Origin: Curtobacterium sp. MR_MD2014
Lineage (GTDB): Bacteria > Actinomycetota > Actinomycetes > Actinomycetales > Microbacteriaceae
DNA length: 64,000 nt
Direction of reading: 5' to 3'
NCBI RefSeq assembly: GCF_000772085.1
Contig: NZ_CP009755.1
Coordinates: 2,232,001-2,296,000 of the forward strand
This document shows positions 43,819-52,926 of the stretch, in pieces. Position 1 is the first letter of the stretch; every line of letters starts with the position of its first letter. A program made the position numbers and the translations under genes. The notes under the pieces are model-generated. The model saw only the letters and a program-made list of their open reading frames with translations, was not told where the DNA came from and searched no databases.

Positions 43819-44261
43819 GCCGACACCCCCATGATCGTCCGGACCTCGTCCGCCGAGCCCGCCGCCGCGAGCCGCGCGGTCACGGTGGCGTCGTTGAACG
43901 TGTTCGCGATGTCGCCGATCGACTCGAGGTGCGTCCCGACCTCGGCGACCGCGAGCCCGAGGACGACCGACACCGGGTCGTTGTGCGGGTGCCCGAACGA
44001 CACCGGTTCGCGCAGGGTCACGACGGCCAGCCCGTCCCGCAGCACCGCCGGCCCCGGCCGGGCGTGCGCGAACGCGAGTCCGGGTGAGATGACGATGTAC
44101 GGGCCGTGCTCCTCGACCAGGTCGATCATCGCGTCGGTGTACGGCGGCGTCGCCGACCCCGAGGTGACGAGCGCGGCACCGGCGAGCCGGAGCGCGTCGC
44201 GCCACGAGGACGCGCTCGCTCCGAGCACGACGGCGTCGTCCGGCAGCGGCGGCAGGGACAT
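43815..44261 (-). CDS. PTS EIIA component, mannitol/ascorbate type
   Basis: 148 residues. The phospho-acceptor histidine is H66 in VISPGLAFAHARPGPAV, followed by VTLREPVSFGHPHNDPVSVVLGLAV, the UlaC/SgaA-like EIIA pattern. The start lies 2 bp after the add stop, so it is cotranscribed with adenosine deaminase. With EIIB downstream it forms a phosphorelay pair lacking its membrane component here. Confidence 0.88.
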   Translation of the reverse strand: MSLPPLPDDAVVLGASASSWRDALRLAGAALVTSGSATPPYTDAMIDLVEEHGPYIVISPGLAFAHARPGPAVLRDGLAVVTLREPVSFGHPHNDPVSVVLGLAVAEVGTHLESIGDIANTFNDATVTARLAAAGSADEVRTIMGVSA

Positions 44262-44263
44262 CG

Positions 44264-45376
44264 CTAGGCCTCCTGGTGTCCGGCCGTGATGGTCGCGATG
44301 ATCTCCTCGCGGTCCTCGAGCGGCAGGAACGAGCCGAGCGCGGCGTTGATCTGGAACGCGGCGAGGTCGTCGAGGTCGTAGCCGAAGGTGCCGGCGAGCA
44401 GGGCGAGCTCGCGCGACAGCGACGTGCCGCTCATCAGGCGGTTGTCGGTGTTCACCGTCACGCGGAAGCCGAGCTGGTACAGCACGTCGAACGGGTGGTC
44501 GGCGAGGTCGTCGCCCCACGCGGCGATCGCACCGGTCTGCAGGTTCGACTGCGGCGCGACCTCGAGGGGGATCTCGCGGTCGCGGACCCACGACGCGATC
44601 TCGCCCAGCGACGCCAGCGTGGAGCCGTCACCGGCGTCCGACAGGGTGATGTCCTCGAAGATCCGGACGCCGTGGCCGAGGCGGAGCGCCCGACCGTCCA
44701 CCAGCGCGGAGCGGATCGACGCCAGCCCGTCGGCCTCGCCGGCGTGGACCGTCACCGGGAACAGCTCGGATGCCAGGTACTCGAACGCCGCACGGTGGTT
44801 CGCGGGCGGGAAGCCTGCCTCGGCCCCCGCGATGTCGAAGCCGACCACGCCGCGGTCCCGGTGCCGGACGGCGAGCTCGGCGATCTCGAGCGACCGGTCC
44901 GCATGACGCATCGCGGTGACCAGCTGGCCGATCCGGATCGCGCCACCCGCGGCGTCGACCGCCTCCTCGATGCCGGCCTGCACCGCCTCGACCGTCTCGT
45001 CGAGCGTCAGCCCACCCCGCAGGTGCTGCTCCGGTGCCCACCTGATCTCGCCGTAGACCACCCCGTCGGCCACGAGGTCCTCGACGAACTCCTTCGCCAC
45101 ACGGTGCAGCTGCGGCGCGGTCTGCATCACCGACGTCGTGACGTCGAAGGTCTTCAGGTACTCGACGAGCGAGCCGCTGTTCGACTGCTCGGCGAACCAC
45201 GCGCCGAGTGCCTCGGGGTCGGTCGTCGGCAGCTCGATGCCCGCCTCGTCCGCCAGGTCGACGATGGTCGCCGGGCGCAGACCCCCGTCGAGGTGGTCGT
45301 GCAGCGAGACCTTGGGCAGGTCGTCGATGACCGCTCCGGCGTCGGGCAGGCGGTAGGTCGGGGCGTCGGCGCTCAT
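44264..45376 (-). CDS. add: Adenosine deaminase
   Basis: 370 residues. Zn-binding SLHDHLDGGLRP (H26, H28), later VTVHAGEADGL with the third metal His and catalytic Glu region, and VTVNTDNRLMSGTSL carrying the Asp metal ligand. It converts adenosine and deoxyadenosine to inosine forms for punA. The ATG sits 6 nt after TAGCCT. A strong hairpin separates it from deoA upstream, so it starts a new transcription unit with the two PTS genes. Confidence 0.95.
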   Translation of the reverse strand: MSADAPTYRLPDAGAVIDDLPKVSLHDHLDGGLRPATIVDLADEAGIELPTTDPEALGAWFAEQSNSGSLVEYLKTFDVTTSVMQTAPQLHRVAKEFVEDLVADGVVYGEIRWAPEQHLRGGLTLDETVEAVQAGIEEAVDAAGGAIRIGQLVTAMRHADRSLEIAELAVRHRDRGVVGFDIAGAEAGFPPANHRAAFEYLASELFPVTVHAGEADGLASIRSALVDGRALRLGHGVRIFEDITLSDAGDGSTLASLGEIASWVRDREIPLEVAPQSNLQTGAIAAWGDDLADHPFDVLYQLGFRVTVNTDNRLMSGTSLSRELALLAGTFGYDLDDLAAFQINAALGSFLPLEDREEIIATITAGHQEA

Positions 45377-45382
45377 GCTCCC

Positions 45383-45388
45383 AGGCTA
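45383..45388 (-). promoter_or_regulatory. -10 box of leaderless add promoter
   Basis: TAGCCT on the minus strand, 6 nt before the add ATG and downstream of the deoA terminator hairpin. Confidence 0.6.
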
Positions 45389-45440
45389 GCGGTGGTCGCC
45401 GACGCCGCGTCGGCACCTGTGCACAACAGACGGACGGACC

Positions 45441-45480
45441 GACTGGAGGCTCCCCACAGACGAGTGGGGAGCCTCCGGTC
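45441..45480 (-). terminator. Terminator hairpin between deoA and add
   Basis: 13-bp perfect stem (45445-45457 with 45464-45476), extended to 17 bp with one G-U pair; loop AGACGA. It follows the deoA stop and precedes the add promoter. Confidence 0.75.
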
Positions 45481-45507
45481 GGTGGGGCCGGGTGGCGGCC
45501 GCGGCGC

Positions 45508-46797
45508 TCAGCCGGTGATGCGCTCCCGCACGATGGGGCCGCGCTCGGGCGCGGACGACCCGATCGCCCACGCACCCTCGAGCGACTCCAGCGCGCGGTC
45601 GAAGCGCGCCGGCTCGTCGGTGTGGAGCGTCCAGAGCGGCTGGCCCGCGGTGACGGTGTCGCCGGGCTTGACGTGCAGCTCGATGCCGGCTCCCGCCTGC
45701 ACCGGGTCCTGCGCGCGGGCCCGGCCGGCGCCGAGACGCCACGCGGCGATGCCGAACGGCAGGGCGTCCTGCTGGACGAGCACACCCGACTCCGTCGCCG
45801 TGACCACGTGTCGCTCGCGGGCGACCGGCAGGTCCGCAGCGGGGTCGCCGCCCTGAGCCTCGATCATCCGGCGCCACGTGTCCATCGCCCGACCGTCGGC
45901 CAGCGCTGCCGCCGGATCGGCGTCCGGCAGCCCGGCGAGCCGCAGCATCTCCGACGCGAGCTCGACCGTCAGCGAGACCACGTCGGACGGGCCGCCGCCG
46001 GCGAGGACCTCGACCGACTCCCGGACCTCGAGCGCGTTCCCGATCGTCAGGCCGAGCGGGACCTCCATGTCGGTGAGCAGCGCCGAGGTCGCCACGCCCG
46101 CGTCGTTGCCGAGGTCGACCATCGTCTGCGCGAGCTCCTTCGACGCCTCGTACGTCGGCATGAACGCACCGGAGCCGAACTTGACGTCGAGCACGAGCGC
46201 ACCCGTGCCCTCGGCGATCTTCTTCGACATGATGCTCGACGCGATGAGCGGGATGCACTCGACGGTGCCGGTGATGTCACGGAGCGCGTAGAGCTTCTTG
46301 TCCGCCGGTGCCAGTCCCGAGCCGGCCGCGCAGATGACCGCCCCGACGTCGCGGAGCACCTCCATCATGCGGTCGTTCGAGATCGACGCCTGCCATCCGG
46401 CGATCGACTCGAGCTTGTCGAGCGTGCCACCGGTGTGGCCGAGTCCGCGGCCGGAGAGCTGCGGCACCGCCACCCCGAACGACGCGACGAGCGGCGCGAG
46501 CGGCAGCGTGATCTTGTCCCCGACGCCTCCGGTGGAGTGCTTGTCCACCGTGGTCTTGCCGAGGGCGTCGAACGACATCCGCTCCCCCGACGCGATCATC
46601 GCGAGCGTCAGGTCCTTGATCTCCCGCCGTTCCATGCCGTTGAGGAAGATCGCCATCGCCAGGGCCGCCATCTGCGGGTCCTCGACGTACCCGCGCGTGT
46701 ACGCGTCGACGAGCCAGTCGATCTCGGCGGTGGCCAGGGCCTCGCCGGAGCGCTTGGTGCGGATGAGGTCGACGGTGTCGAAGGGCTCGACTGCCAT
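45508..46797 (-). CDS. deoA: Thymidine/pyrimidine-nucleoside phosphorylase
   Basis: 429 residues. N-terminal helical domain, then the phosphate-binding signature KHSTGGVGDK at 86-95, SGRGLGHTGGTLDKLESI and DVKFGSGAFM. The C-terminal domain ends in a barrel-sandwich region (VQAGAGIELHVKPGD). Splits thymidine or uridine into base and (deoxy)ribose 1-phosphate. One base separates it from cdd; a hairpin terminator follows at 45441-45480. Confidence 0.95.
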   Translation of the reverse strand: MAVEPFDTVDLIRTKRSGEALATAEIDWLVDAYTRGYVEDPQMAALAMAIFLNGMERREIKDLTLAMIASGERMSFDALGKTTVDKHSTGGVGDKITLPLAPLVASFGVAVPQLSGRGLGHTGGTLDKLESIAGWQASISNDRMMEVLRDVGAVICAAGSGLAPADKKLYALRDITGTVECIPLIASSIMSKKIAEGTGALVLDVKFGSGAFMPTYEASKELAQTMVDLGNDAGVATSALLTDMEVPLGLTIGNALEVRESVEVLAGGGPSDVVSLTVELASEMLRLAGLPDADPAAALADGRAMDTWRRMIEAQGGDPAADLPVARERHVVTATESGVLVQQDALPFGIAAWRLGAGRARAQDPVQAGAGIELHVKPGDTVTAGQPLWTLHTDEPARFDRALESLEGAWAIGSSAPERGPIVRERITG

Positions 46798-46798
46798 G

Positions 46799-47326
46799 TC
46801 AGTGCTCCTGCTGGTAGGTCGCGAGGGTGCGGGGCCCGAACGCGTCGGGGAGCACCTGGTCGATCGTGCGGATGCCCGAGACCGTCTCGAGGAGCATGCC
46901 CTCGGTCGAGTGCTCGAACAGCAGCTGCCGGCACCGGCCGCACGGCATGAGCGTCGCACCGTCGCCGTCCACGCAGGTGAACGCGACGAGCTTGCCGCCG
47001 CCGGTCATGTGCAGCTGCGAGACGAGCGAGCACTCGGCGCACAGGGTGACCCCGTACGACGCGTTCTCGATGTTGCAGCCCGAGACGATCCGTCCGTCGT
47101 CGGTGAGCGCAGCAGCGCCGACCGGGAACGACGAGTACGGCGCGTAGGCCCGCCGCATCGCGGCGGTCGCAGCGTCCCGCAGGGCGCTCCAGTCGACGTC
47201 GACGCTCGCGTCGATCACGGTGTCAGGGTCGGACGGGAGGCTCGTGGCCGGGTCCGTCCAGGACGGCTCGCCGGTCGCGGGGCCGGTGGTGACCTCCTGG
47301 TCACCGGAAGGGTTCGTGTCGGTCAT
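46799..47326 (-). CDS. cdd: Cytidine deaminase
   Basis: 175 residues; family members are usually ~130. The extra ~42 N-terminal residues are Pro/Thr/Ser-rich and may be untranslated or disordered, with the fold starting at DWSALRDAATAAMRRAYAPYS. Zinc and catalytic residues are C96 and E98 (LCAE) and C129/C132 (PCGRC). It deaminates cytidine and deoxycytidine for the downstream deoA product. Lies between the permease genes and deoA in one operon. Confidence 0.92.
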   Translation of the reverse strand: MTDTNPSGDQEVTTGPATGEPSWTDPATSLPSDPDTVIDASVDVDWSALRDAATAAMRRAYAPYSSFPVGAAALTDDGRIVSGCNIENASYGVTLCAECSLVSQLHMTGGGKLVAFTCVDGDGATLMPCGRCRQLLFEHSTEGMLLETVSGIRTIDQVLPDAFGPRTLATYQQEH

Positions 47327-47345
47327 GTGCCGCGCCTCCAGGCCG

Positions 47346-48632
47346 TCAGCTCTTGGTGTACGGCTTGCCGGCGGCCGCCGGTCCGCGCGACTGCCCGACC
47401 AGGCCGGCGACCGCGAAGATCGTGACCACGTAGGGCAGCATGAGCAGGAACTCGCTCGGCACCGGCGAGTCGATCGCGCCGAGGATGTTCTGCAGGTTCG
47501 ACGCGAAGCCGAACAGCAGCGCCGCGAGCGTCGCGCGGATCGGGTCCCAGCGACCGAAGATGACGGCGGCCAGGGCGATGTAGCCCGCGCCCGCGGTCAT
47601 GTCCTTCGTGAACGGGCCGACCGCGTCGAGCGTGAAGTACGCGCCGCCGAGACCGGCGATCGCGCCGGCGAGCGAGACGTTCCAGAAGCGCGTCCGCGCG
47701 ACGTTGATGCCCACCGTGTCCGCGGCCTGCGGGTGCTCGCCGACCGCGCGGAGGCGCAGGCCCCAGCGGGTCTTGAACAGCGCGAAGGTGACGACCGCGA
47801 CCGCGACGTAGGCGAGGTAGACGACGACCGTCTGCTCGAAGAACACCGGGCCGATGACCGGGATCTGGTGCAGGACCGGGATCTCGAGCTTCGGGAAGCG
47901 CACGCCGATGTTGAGCGTCTGCTCGTTCGGCGAGAGCACCTGCGAGTAGAGGAAGCCCGTCAGGCCCGAGATGAACGCGTTGATGACGACACCGACGATG
48001 ACCTGGTCGACCAGGTACTTGATGCTGAACGCCGCCAGGAGGAACGAGACGAGCACGCCGGCGACGAGCGCACCGACGAGGCCGACCCACGCGGACCCGG
48101 TCAACGAGGCGATCATCGCCGAGGTGAACGCACCGGCGAGGAACTGGCCCTCGATGGCGATGTTCACGACGCCGACACGCTCCGAGATGACGCCGCCGAG
48201 GGCACCGAACACGAGCGGGACGCTGAGGCCCAGGGCGCCCAGGAGCAGGCCCGGCACGGGGATGGTGTCCCCGGCGGCCGACCAGGCGAGGAAGCCGACG
48301 ACGAAGACGACCGCGAAGACCGCGGTCAGCCAGAGCGGGATCCGGCGGTTCGCGCGGACCTCGACGACGGCGTACACGGTGGCGAGCGCCAGCAGGACGA
48401 TGACGACGATGCCGGTACCGGTCGCGGGGAGCGGCACGTTCGGCAGCGCGAAGAAGTCACCGCCGTTCGCGAGCCGGAACGTGGTGTCGCCGGCACGGTG
48501 GAGCACGCCGAAGAACAGCAGCGCGAGCAGGGTGAAGACGCCGAAGCCGATCGGGGCCTTCCAGCTCCGGGTCGTCTCGATCGGGCGGTCGGACAGCGCC
48601 GGTGCGGGCGCCGCGGTGGTGGTGGTGCTCAT
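47346..48632 (-). CDS. Nucleoside ABC transporter permease (second)
   Basis: 428 residues from ATG 48632, with ~9-10 hydrophobic segments. Branched-chain/ribose-type permease fold with the conserved AIEGQFLAGAFTSAMIASLTG and ARTRFWNVSLAGAIAGLGGAYF motifs seen in BMP-linked nucleoside transporters (YufQ/NupC type). The ATG overlaps the stop of the first permease by 4 bp, giving a coupled heterodimer pair. Confidence 0.92.
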   Translation of the reverse strand: MSTTTTAAPAPALSDRPIETTRSWKAPIGFGVFTLLALLFFGVLHRAGDTTFRLANGGDFFALPNVPLPATGTGIVVIVLLALATVYAVVEVRANRRIPLWLTAVFAVVFVVGFLAWSAAGDTIPVPGLLLGALGLSVPLVFGALGGVISERVGVVNIAIEGQFLAGAFTSAMIASLTGSAWVGLVGALVAGVLVSFLLAAFSIKYLVDQVIVGVVINAFISGLTGFLYSQVLSPNEQTLNIGVRFPKLEIPVLHQIPVIGPVFFEQTVVVYLAYVAVAVVTFALFKTRWGLRLRAVGEHPQAADTVGINVARTRFWNVSLAGAIAGLGGAYFTLDAVGPFTKDMTAGAGYIALAAVIFGRWDPIRATLAALLFGFASNLQNILGAIDSPVPSEFLLMLPYVVTIFAVAGLVGQSRGPAAAGKPYTKS

Positions 48633-49975
48633 GCGGCGACCGCCTTCCGGGAGTTCTTCGCGGCACGACCGCGACGACGCGCACCCGGCTGCGGGATGCG
48701 GAAGATCGCGCGGACGAGCGGCGGTGCGGCGATGAACAGGACGATGAGCGCCTGGATCACGCCGACGATGTCGATCGGGATGTCGTTCGCGGCCTGCATG
48801 GCGTAGCCGCCGTTCTTGAGGACGCCGAACAGGATCGCGGCCCAGAACACGCCCCACGGCTTCGAACGGCCGAGGAGGGCGACCGTGATCGCGTCGAAGC
48901 CGATGCCGGCGTCGATGCCCGAGGTGAAGCCCGAGGTCACGGCGCCCTGCACCTGGTAGGCGCCGGCGATGCCGACGAGCGCACCGGAGATGACCATCAC
49001 CCAGATGGTGAGCGCGGGGACGCTCATGCCGGCGACGCGGGCGGCGCGCGGGTTCTCACCGATCGTGCGGAAGCGGAAGCCGAGCGACGACTTGTTGACG
49101 AGCCACCACACCACGACCACGGCGATGAGCGCGACGACGAAGCCGAGGTCGATGCCGTACCGGGGACCGAACAGCGCCGGGAAGACCGCGCTCTCCTTCG
49201 TGGCGGGCGAGATCGGGTTCGAGCTGCCCGGCGCCTGCAGCAGCCCCGGCGTGCGGAGCAGGTAGCTGACGAGGTAGAGCGCGACGTAGTTGAGCATGAT
49301 CGTCAGGACGACCTCGTTGGCACCGGTGCGGGCCTTGAGGATCCCGACCAGGCCACCCCAGACCGCACCGCCGACGATGCCGGCGACGACGGTGAGCGGG
49401 ATGTGGATCGCGGCGGGGCCGTCGAACGAGAAGCCGACCCAGCCGGCGGCGGCGGCACCGATGAGGATCTGACCCTGGCCGCCGATGTTGAAGAGGCCGG
49501 CCCGGAAGGACAGCGCGATGCCGAGGCCCGCGGCGATCAGTGGTACGGCGTAGTCGACCGAGCGCGTGATCGGCGCGATGGCCTGCGCGAAGGAGCTCGC
49601 GCCGAAGTTCACGACCGAGCCCTGGAAGAGCGACCGGTACGCGCCACCGACCGCGGTGCCGACGGCCTGGAAGGTGTCGGTGGGGCGGGCGAAGAAGTAC
49701 CCGGCTGCCGCGCGGACGTTCTCGTCGGTGACGGCGATCAGGATGCCGCAGGCGACGAGGGCGAGGACGACGGCGAGGACGGTCACGAGCACGGAGCCGT
49801 TGACGATGCTCTGCAGCGCCGTGCTCCAGCGGTCACCGCCGGCAGCCCGACGCTCGGTGTCGTCCGCCGAGTCCGTCATGAGGTGTGTGGTGCCCTCGAC
49901 GTCCTGCATGCGGTCGTCGGTGGGTGCCTCGGCCGGGGTCGCCGGCTGCGTGTTGTCTGGCGTGGGGGTGCTCAC
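48629..49975 (-). CDS. Nucleoside ABC transporter permease (first)
   Basis: 448 residues. An acidic, disordered ~50-residue N-terminus precedes ~10 membrane helices. Landmarks are FNIGGQGQILIGAAAAGWVGF, GANEVVLTIMLNYVALYLVSYLL and ENPRAARVAGMSVPALTIWVMVISGALVGIAGAYQ (broken here only for description), typical of YufP-type permeases. The GTG start overlaps the ATPase stop by 4 bp. Confidence 0.92.
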   Translation of the reverse strand: MSTPTPDNTQPATPAEAPTDDRMQDVEGTTHLMTDSADDTERRAAGGDRWSTALQSIVNGSVLVTVLAVVLALVACGILIAVTDENVRAAAGYFFARPTDTFQAVGTAVGGAYRSLFQGSVVNFGASSFAQAIAPITRSVDYAVPLIAAGLGIALSFRAGLFNIGGQGQILIGAAAAGWVGFSFDGPAAIHIPLTVVAGIVGGAVWGGLVGILKARTGANEVVLTIMLNYVALYLVSYLLRTPGLLQAPGSSNPISPATKESAVFPALFGPRYGIDLGFVVALIAVVVVWWLVNKSSLGFRFRTIGENPRAARVAGMSVPALTIWVMVISGALVGIAGAYQVQGAVTSGFTSGIDAGIGFDAITVALLGRSKPWGVFWAAILFGVLKNGGYAMQAANDIPIDIVGVIQALIVLFIAAPPLVRAIFRIPQPGARRRGRAAKNSRKAVAA

Positions 49976-51492
49976 GCTGCCAGCTCCGTTCCTTCTGGGA
50001 TCTCCCCGGCCATCATGAGGCCGAGGACGTCGCGCGGGGTGTCCGCGGGGACGATGCCGACGATGCCGCCGCGGTACATGACCGCGATCCGGTCGGCGAG
50101 CGCCACGACCTCGTCGAGCTCCGTGGAGACGACGATGACCGGGACGCCGGTGTCGCGGGTGGCGACGATGCGCTTGTGCACGAACTCGATCGAGCCGACG
50201 TCGATGCCGCGCGTGGGCTGCGCGGCCACGAACAGCCGCAGCTCGCGGCTCAGTTCGCGGGCGAGGACGATCTTCTGCTGGTTGCCGCCCGACAGCCGAC
50301 CGGCCGCCGTGGTGCGGGACGGCGTGCGGATGTCGAACTCCGCGATCTTCTCGTCGGCGAACGCGTCGCGCTCGGCGGCGCGGATCGTGCCGGCCCGCAC
50401 GAACTCGTCGTGGTCGGCGCGGTCGAGCATGAGGTTCTCGGCGATCGTGAACTCCCCGACCAGGCCGTCCTCCTTGCGGTCCTCGGGCACGAAGCCCACC
50501 CCCGCGTCGAGGACCTGCTTCACCGTGCGACCGGTGAGCTCCTTGCCGTCGAGCGTGATGCGACCCGCGTGCACGGGCTCGAGGCCGATGATCGCCTCGG
50601 TCAGCTCGGTCTGCCCGTTGCCCTGCACGCCGGCGATGGCGAGGACCTCGCCGCGGCGGACGGTGAACGAGACGTCGTCGACGAGCACGACGCCCGACGG
50701 GTCGGTGACGGTCACGCCCTCGACCACGAGCGCGTCCTCGCCGCCGGACGCGGGCGTCTTGTCGACGACGAGCGAGACGGCCCGGCCGACCATGAGCGCA
50801 GCGAGCTCGTTGTTCGTCGCGGTCGGCGAGGCCTCGCCGACGACCTTGCCGAGGCGGATCACCGTGATCCGGTCGGCGACCTCGCGCACCTCGCGCAGCT
50901 TGTGCGTGATGAAGACGATCGCGGTGCCGGCCTCGCGGAGCTGGCGCATGATGCCCATCAGCTCGTCGGTCTCCTGCGGCGTCAGGACCGCCGTCGGCTC
51001 GTCGAAGACGAGGACCTTCGCGTCGCGGGACAGCGCCTTGATGATCTCGACGCGCTGCTGCACGCCGACGGGCAGGTCCTCGATGCGGGCGTCGGGGTCG
51101 ACGTCGAAGCCGAAGCGGTCGCTGATCTCGCGGACGCGCTTGCGGGCCCCGGCGAGGTCGAGGCGACCACCGAAGGTCGTCTGCTCCTGACCGAGCATGA
51201 CGTTCTCGGCGACGGTGAACACCGGCACGAGCATGAAGTGCTGGTGCACCATGCCGATGCCGGAGCGCATGGCGTCGCCGGGGCCGTCGAAGTCCTGGAC
51301 GACGTCGTCCAGGAGGATCTCGCCCTCGTCCGCCTGGTACAGGCCGTAGAGCACGTTCATCAGGGTGGACTTGCCCGCACCGTTCTCGCCCAGGAGGCAG
51401 TGCACCTCACCGGGTTCGACCGTGAGGGAGATGTGGTCGTTCGCGACCAGGGGGCCGAACCGCTTGGTGATTCCGCGGAGCTCGAGCTTCAT
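49972..51492 (-). CDS. Nucleoside ABC transporter ATP-binding protein (two ABC domains)
   Basis: 506 residues from ATG 51492. First domain: Walker A GENGAGKST at 35-43, signature LPVGVQQRVEIIKAL and Walker B VLVFDEPTAVL. The second domain is degenerate at Walker A (GVQGNGQTEL) but keeps LSGGNQQKIVLARELS and the AAQPTRGIDVGS segment, the usual asymmetry of sugar/nucleoside importers (RbsA/YufO type). ATG 51531 is also in frame, but it sits just after a terminator-like hairpin and has no ribosome binding site, so the start before MKLELRGITKRF is preferred. Confidence 0.9.
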   Translation of the reverse strand: MKLELRGITKRFGPLVANDHISLTVEPGEVHCLLGENGAGKSTLMNVLYGLYQADEGEILLDDVVQDFDGPGDAMRSGIGMVHQHFMLVPVFTVAENVMLGQEQTTFGGRLDLAGARKRVREISDRFGFDVDPDARIEDLPVGVQQRVEIIKALSRDAKVLVFDEPTAVLTPQETDELMGIMRQLREAGTAIVFITHKLREVREVADRITVIRLGKVVGEASPTATNNELAALMVGRAVSLVVDKTPASGGEDALVVEGVTVTDPSGVVLVDDVSFTVRRGEVLAIAGVQGNGQTELTEAIIGLEPVHAGRITLDGKELTGRTVKQVLDAGVGFVPEDRKEDGLVGEFTIAENLMLDRADHDEFVRAGTIRAAERDAFADEKIAEFDIRTPSRTTAAGRLSGGNQQKIVLARELSRELRLFVAAQPTRGIDVGSIEFVHKRIVATRDTGVPVIVVSTELDEVVALADRIAVMYRGGIVGIVPADTPRDVLGLMMAGEIPEGTELAA

Positions 51493-51546
51493 GTTGTCTA
51501 CTGCGTTCCTGTTGGTCAGCGCGTCACCCATCGGTGGACGCGCGGA

Positions 51547-51580
51547 AACGCGGGCGGAGGATCGATCCCCCGCCCGCGTT
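51547..51580 (-). terminator. Attenuator-like hairpin between bmpA and ABC ATPase gene
   Basis: 11-bp stem (51547-51557 with 51570-51580) with three further inner pairs, directly after the bmpA stop. It would allow more binding protein than membrane components to be made. Confidence 0.6.
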
Positions 51581-51587
51581 CACCCGA

Positions 51588-52658
51588 CTACTTGTCCGAC
51601 TGCGTCTCGACCGTGATCGAGCCGTCGATGATGCCCGACTTGATCTTGTCGAGCTCGTCCTGCAGACCCGAGTCCACCTTGGACTCGTAGTCGTGGAACG
51701 GCGCGATGCCGACGCCGTCGTTCTTCAGGGTGCCGACGTACGGCTCCTTCGAGAACTTGTCGTCCGCCGCCTGCTCGACGACGTCCTTGACCGCCGGGCG
51801 CATGCCCTTCATCACCGAGGTGAAGGCGATGTCCTTGTAGCGGGGGTCGGCCTCGTAGAGGTCGCTGTCCGCGCCGATCAGGACCGAACCGTTGTTCGCG
51901 TCCTTGATCGCCTCGGCGGCCGACTGGTAGATCGGGCCACCGACGGGCAGGATCACGTCGGCGTCCTGGTCGAGCAGGGTCTGCGCGACCGACTTGGCCT
52001 GCGTGCCCGCCTCGAAGCCACCGGTGAAGGAGCCCTTGCCGGTCTCGACGTTCCAGCCGACGACCTTGACGTCCTTCTTCTTCTGCTCGTTGTAGTACTT
52101 CACGCCGTCCGCGAAACCGTCCATGAAGATGGTGACGGTCGGGATCTGCATGCCGCCGAAGGTGCCGACGACGCCGGTCTTCGAGTAGGACGCCGCCGCG
52201 TAGCCGGCCAGGAAGGCGGCCTGCGAGGTGTCGAACGTGATCGGCTTGACGTTCTTCGCGTCGATCGAGTTGTCGTCGATGATCGCGAACTCGGTGTCGG
52301 GGTTCGCAGCTGCCTGCTTCTTCGTGGCGTCTGCGAGGTTGAAGCCGACCGTGATGATCATGTTGCAGTTCTGGTTGACGAGCTGCTCGATGTTCGAGTC
52401 GTAGACCGTGGCGTCCTTGGACTCGGCCTTGTTGTAGTCGGCGCCGAGCTCCTTCGCCGCGTCGACCATGCCGTCGAAGCCGAGCTGGTTGAAGGACTTG
52501 TCGTCGAAGCCACCGGCGTCGGAGACCATGCAGGGGCGGAAGTCGGTCTTCTTCGCCGAGGTGGTGTCGGACGGGGCAGCCGAGCAGCCGGCCAGGACGG
52601 CCATGGTGCCGGCGAGCGCGAGGCCGCTGAGCAGGACCTTGCGGGTACGAGATGTCAC
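51588..52658 (-). CDS. bmpA: BMP-family nucleoside-binding lipoprotein
   Basis: 356 residues. Signal peptide with lipobox VLAGC, C25 being lipidated. The mature part has CMVSDAGGFDDKSFNQLGFDG and GFNLADATKK, then IIDDNSIDAKNVKPITFDTSQAAFLAGYAA and VLPVGGPIYQSAAEAI, the periplasmic-binding fold of the BMP/PnrA family that binds purine nucleosides. GTG start with GGAGGAA 7 nt upstream. First gene of the importer operon; a hairpin after its stop probably lowers expression of the membrane components. Confidence 0.93.
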   Translation of the reverse strand: MTSRTRKVLLSGLALAGTMAVLAGCSAAPSDTTSAKKTDFRPCMVSDAGGFDDKSFNQLGFDGMVDAAKELGADYNKAESKDATVYDSNIEQLVNQNCNMIITVGFNLADATKKQAAANPDTEFAIIDDNSIDAKNVKPITFDTSQAAFLAGYAAASYSKTGVVGTFGGMQIPTVTIFMDGFADGVKYYNEQKKKDVKVVGWNVETGKGSFTGGFEAGTQAKSVAQTLLDQDADVILPVGGPIYQSAAEAIKDANNGSVLIGADSDLYEADPRYKDIAFTSVMKGMRPAVKDVVEQAADDKFSKEPYVGTLKNDGVGIAPFHDYESKVDSGLQDELDKIKSGIIDGSITVETQSDK

Positions 52659-52814
52659 GGGTTGGTTCCTCCGGGGGGCGGTGCCCGGACCACGTGCGTT
52701 CCGGGCGATCGTGGCGACAGTACACGACCGTCGGGCCGGTACAGAACGCCCCTGAGGGACTGCTGGGATCAGTTACCCGATCGCGACCCCGACGAAACGC
52801 GCTCGTAACGCCGA

Positions 52815-52843
52815 CGTCCCCCGGGGACCCGGTCCGGGGGACG
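52815..52843 (-). terminator. Terminator hairpin after lipoprotein array
   Basis: 10-bp stem (52815-52824 with 52834-52843), about 85 bp after the stop of lipoprotein D. Confidence 0.55.
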
Positions 52844-52926
52844 ATCCGAGGATTTCGTGGTGGAGCGCTACAGCGAGCGACACCTGCCGTCGTTCGTGCA
52901 CGGAAGCACCAGACGACGGTCCTGCA

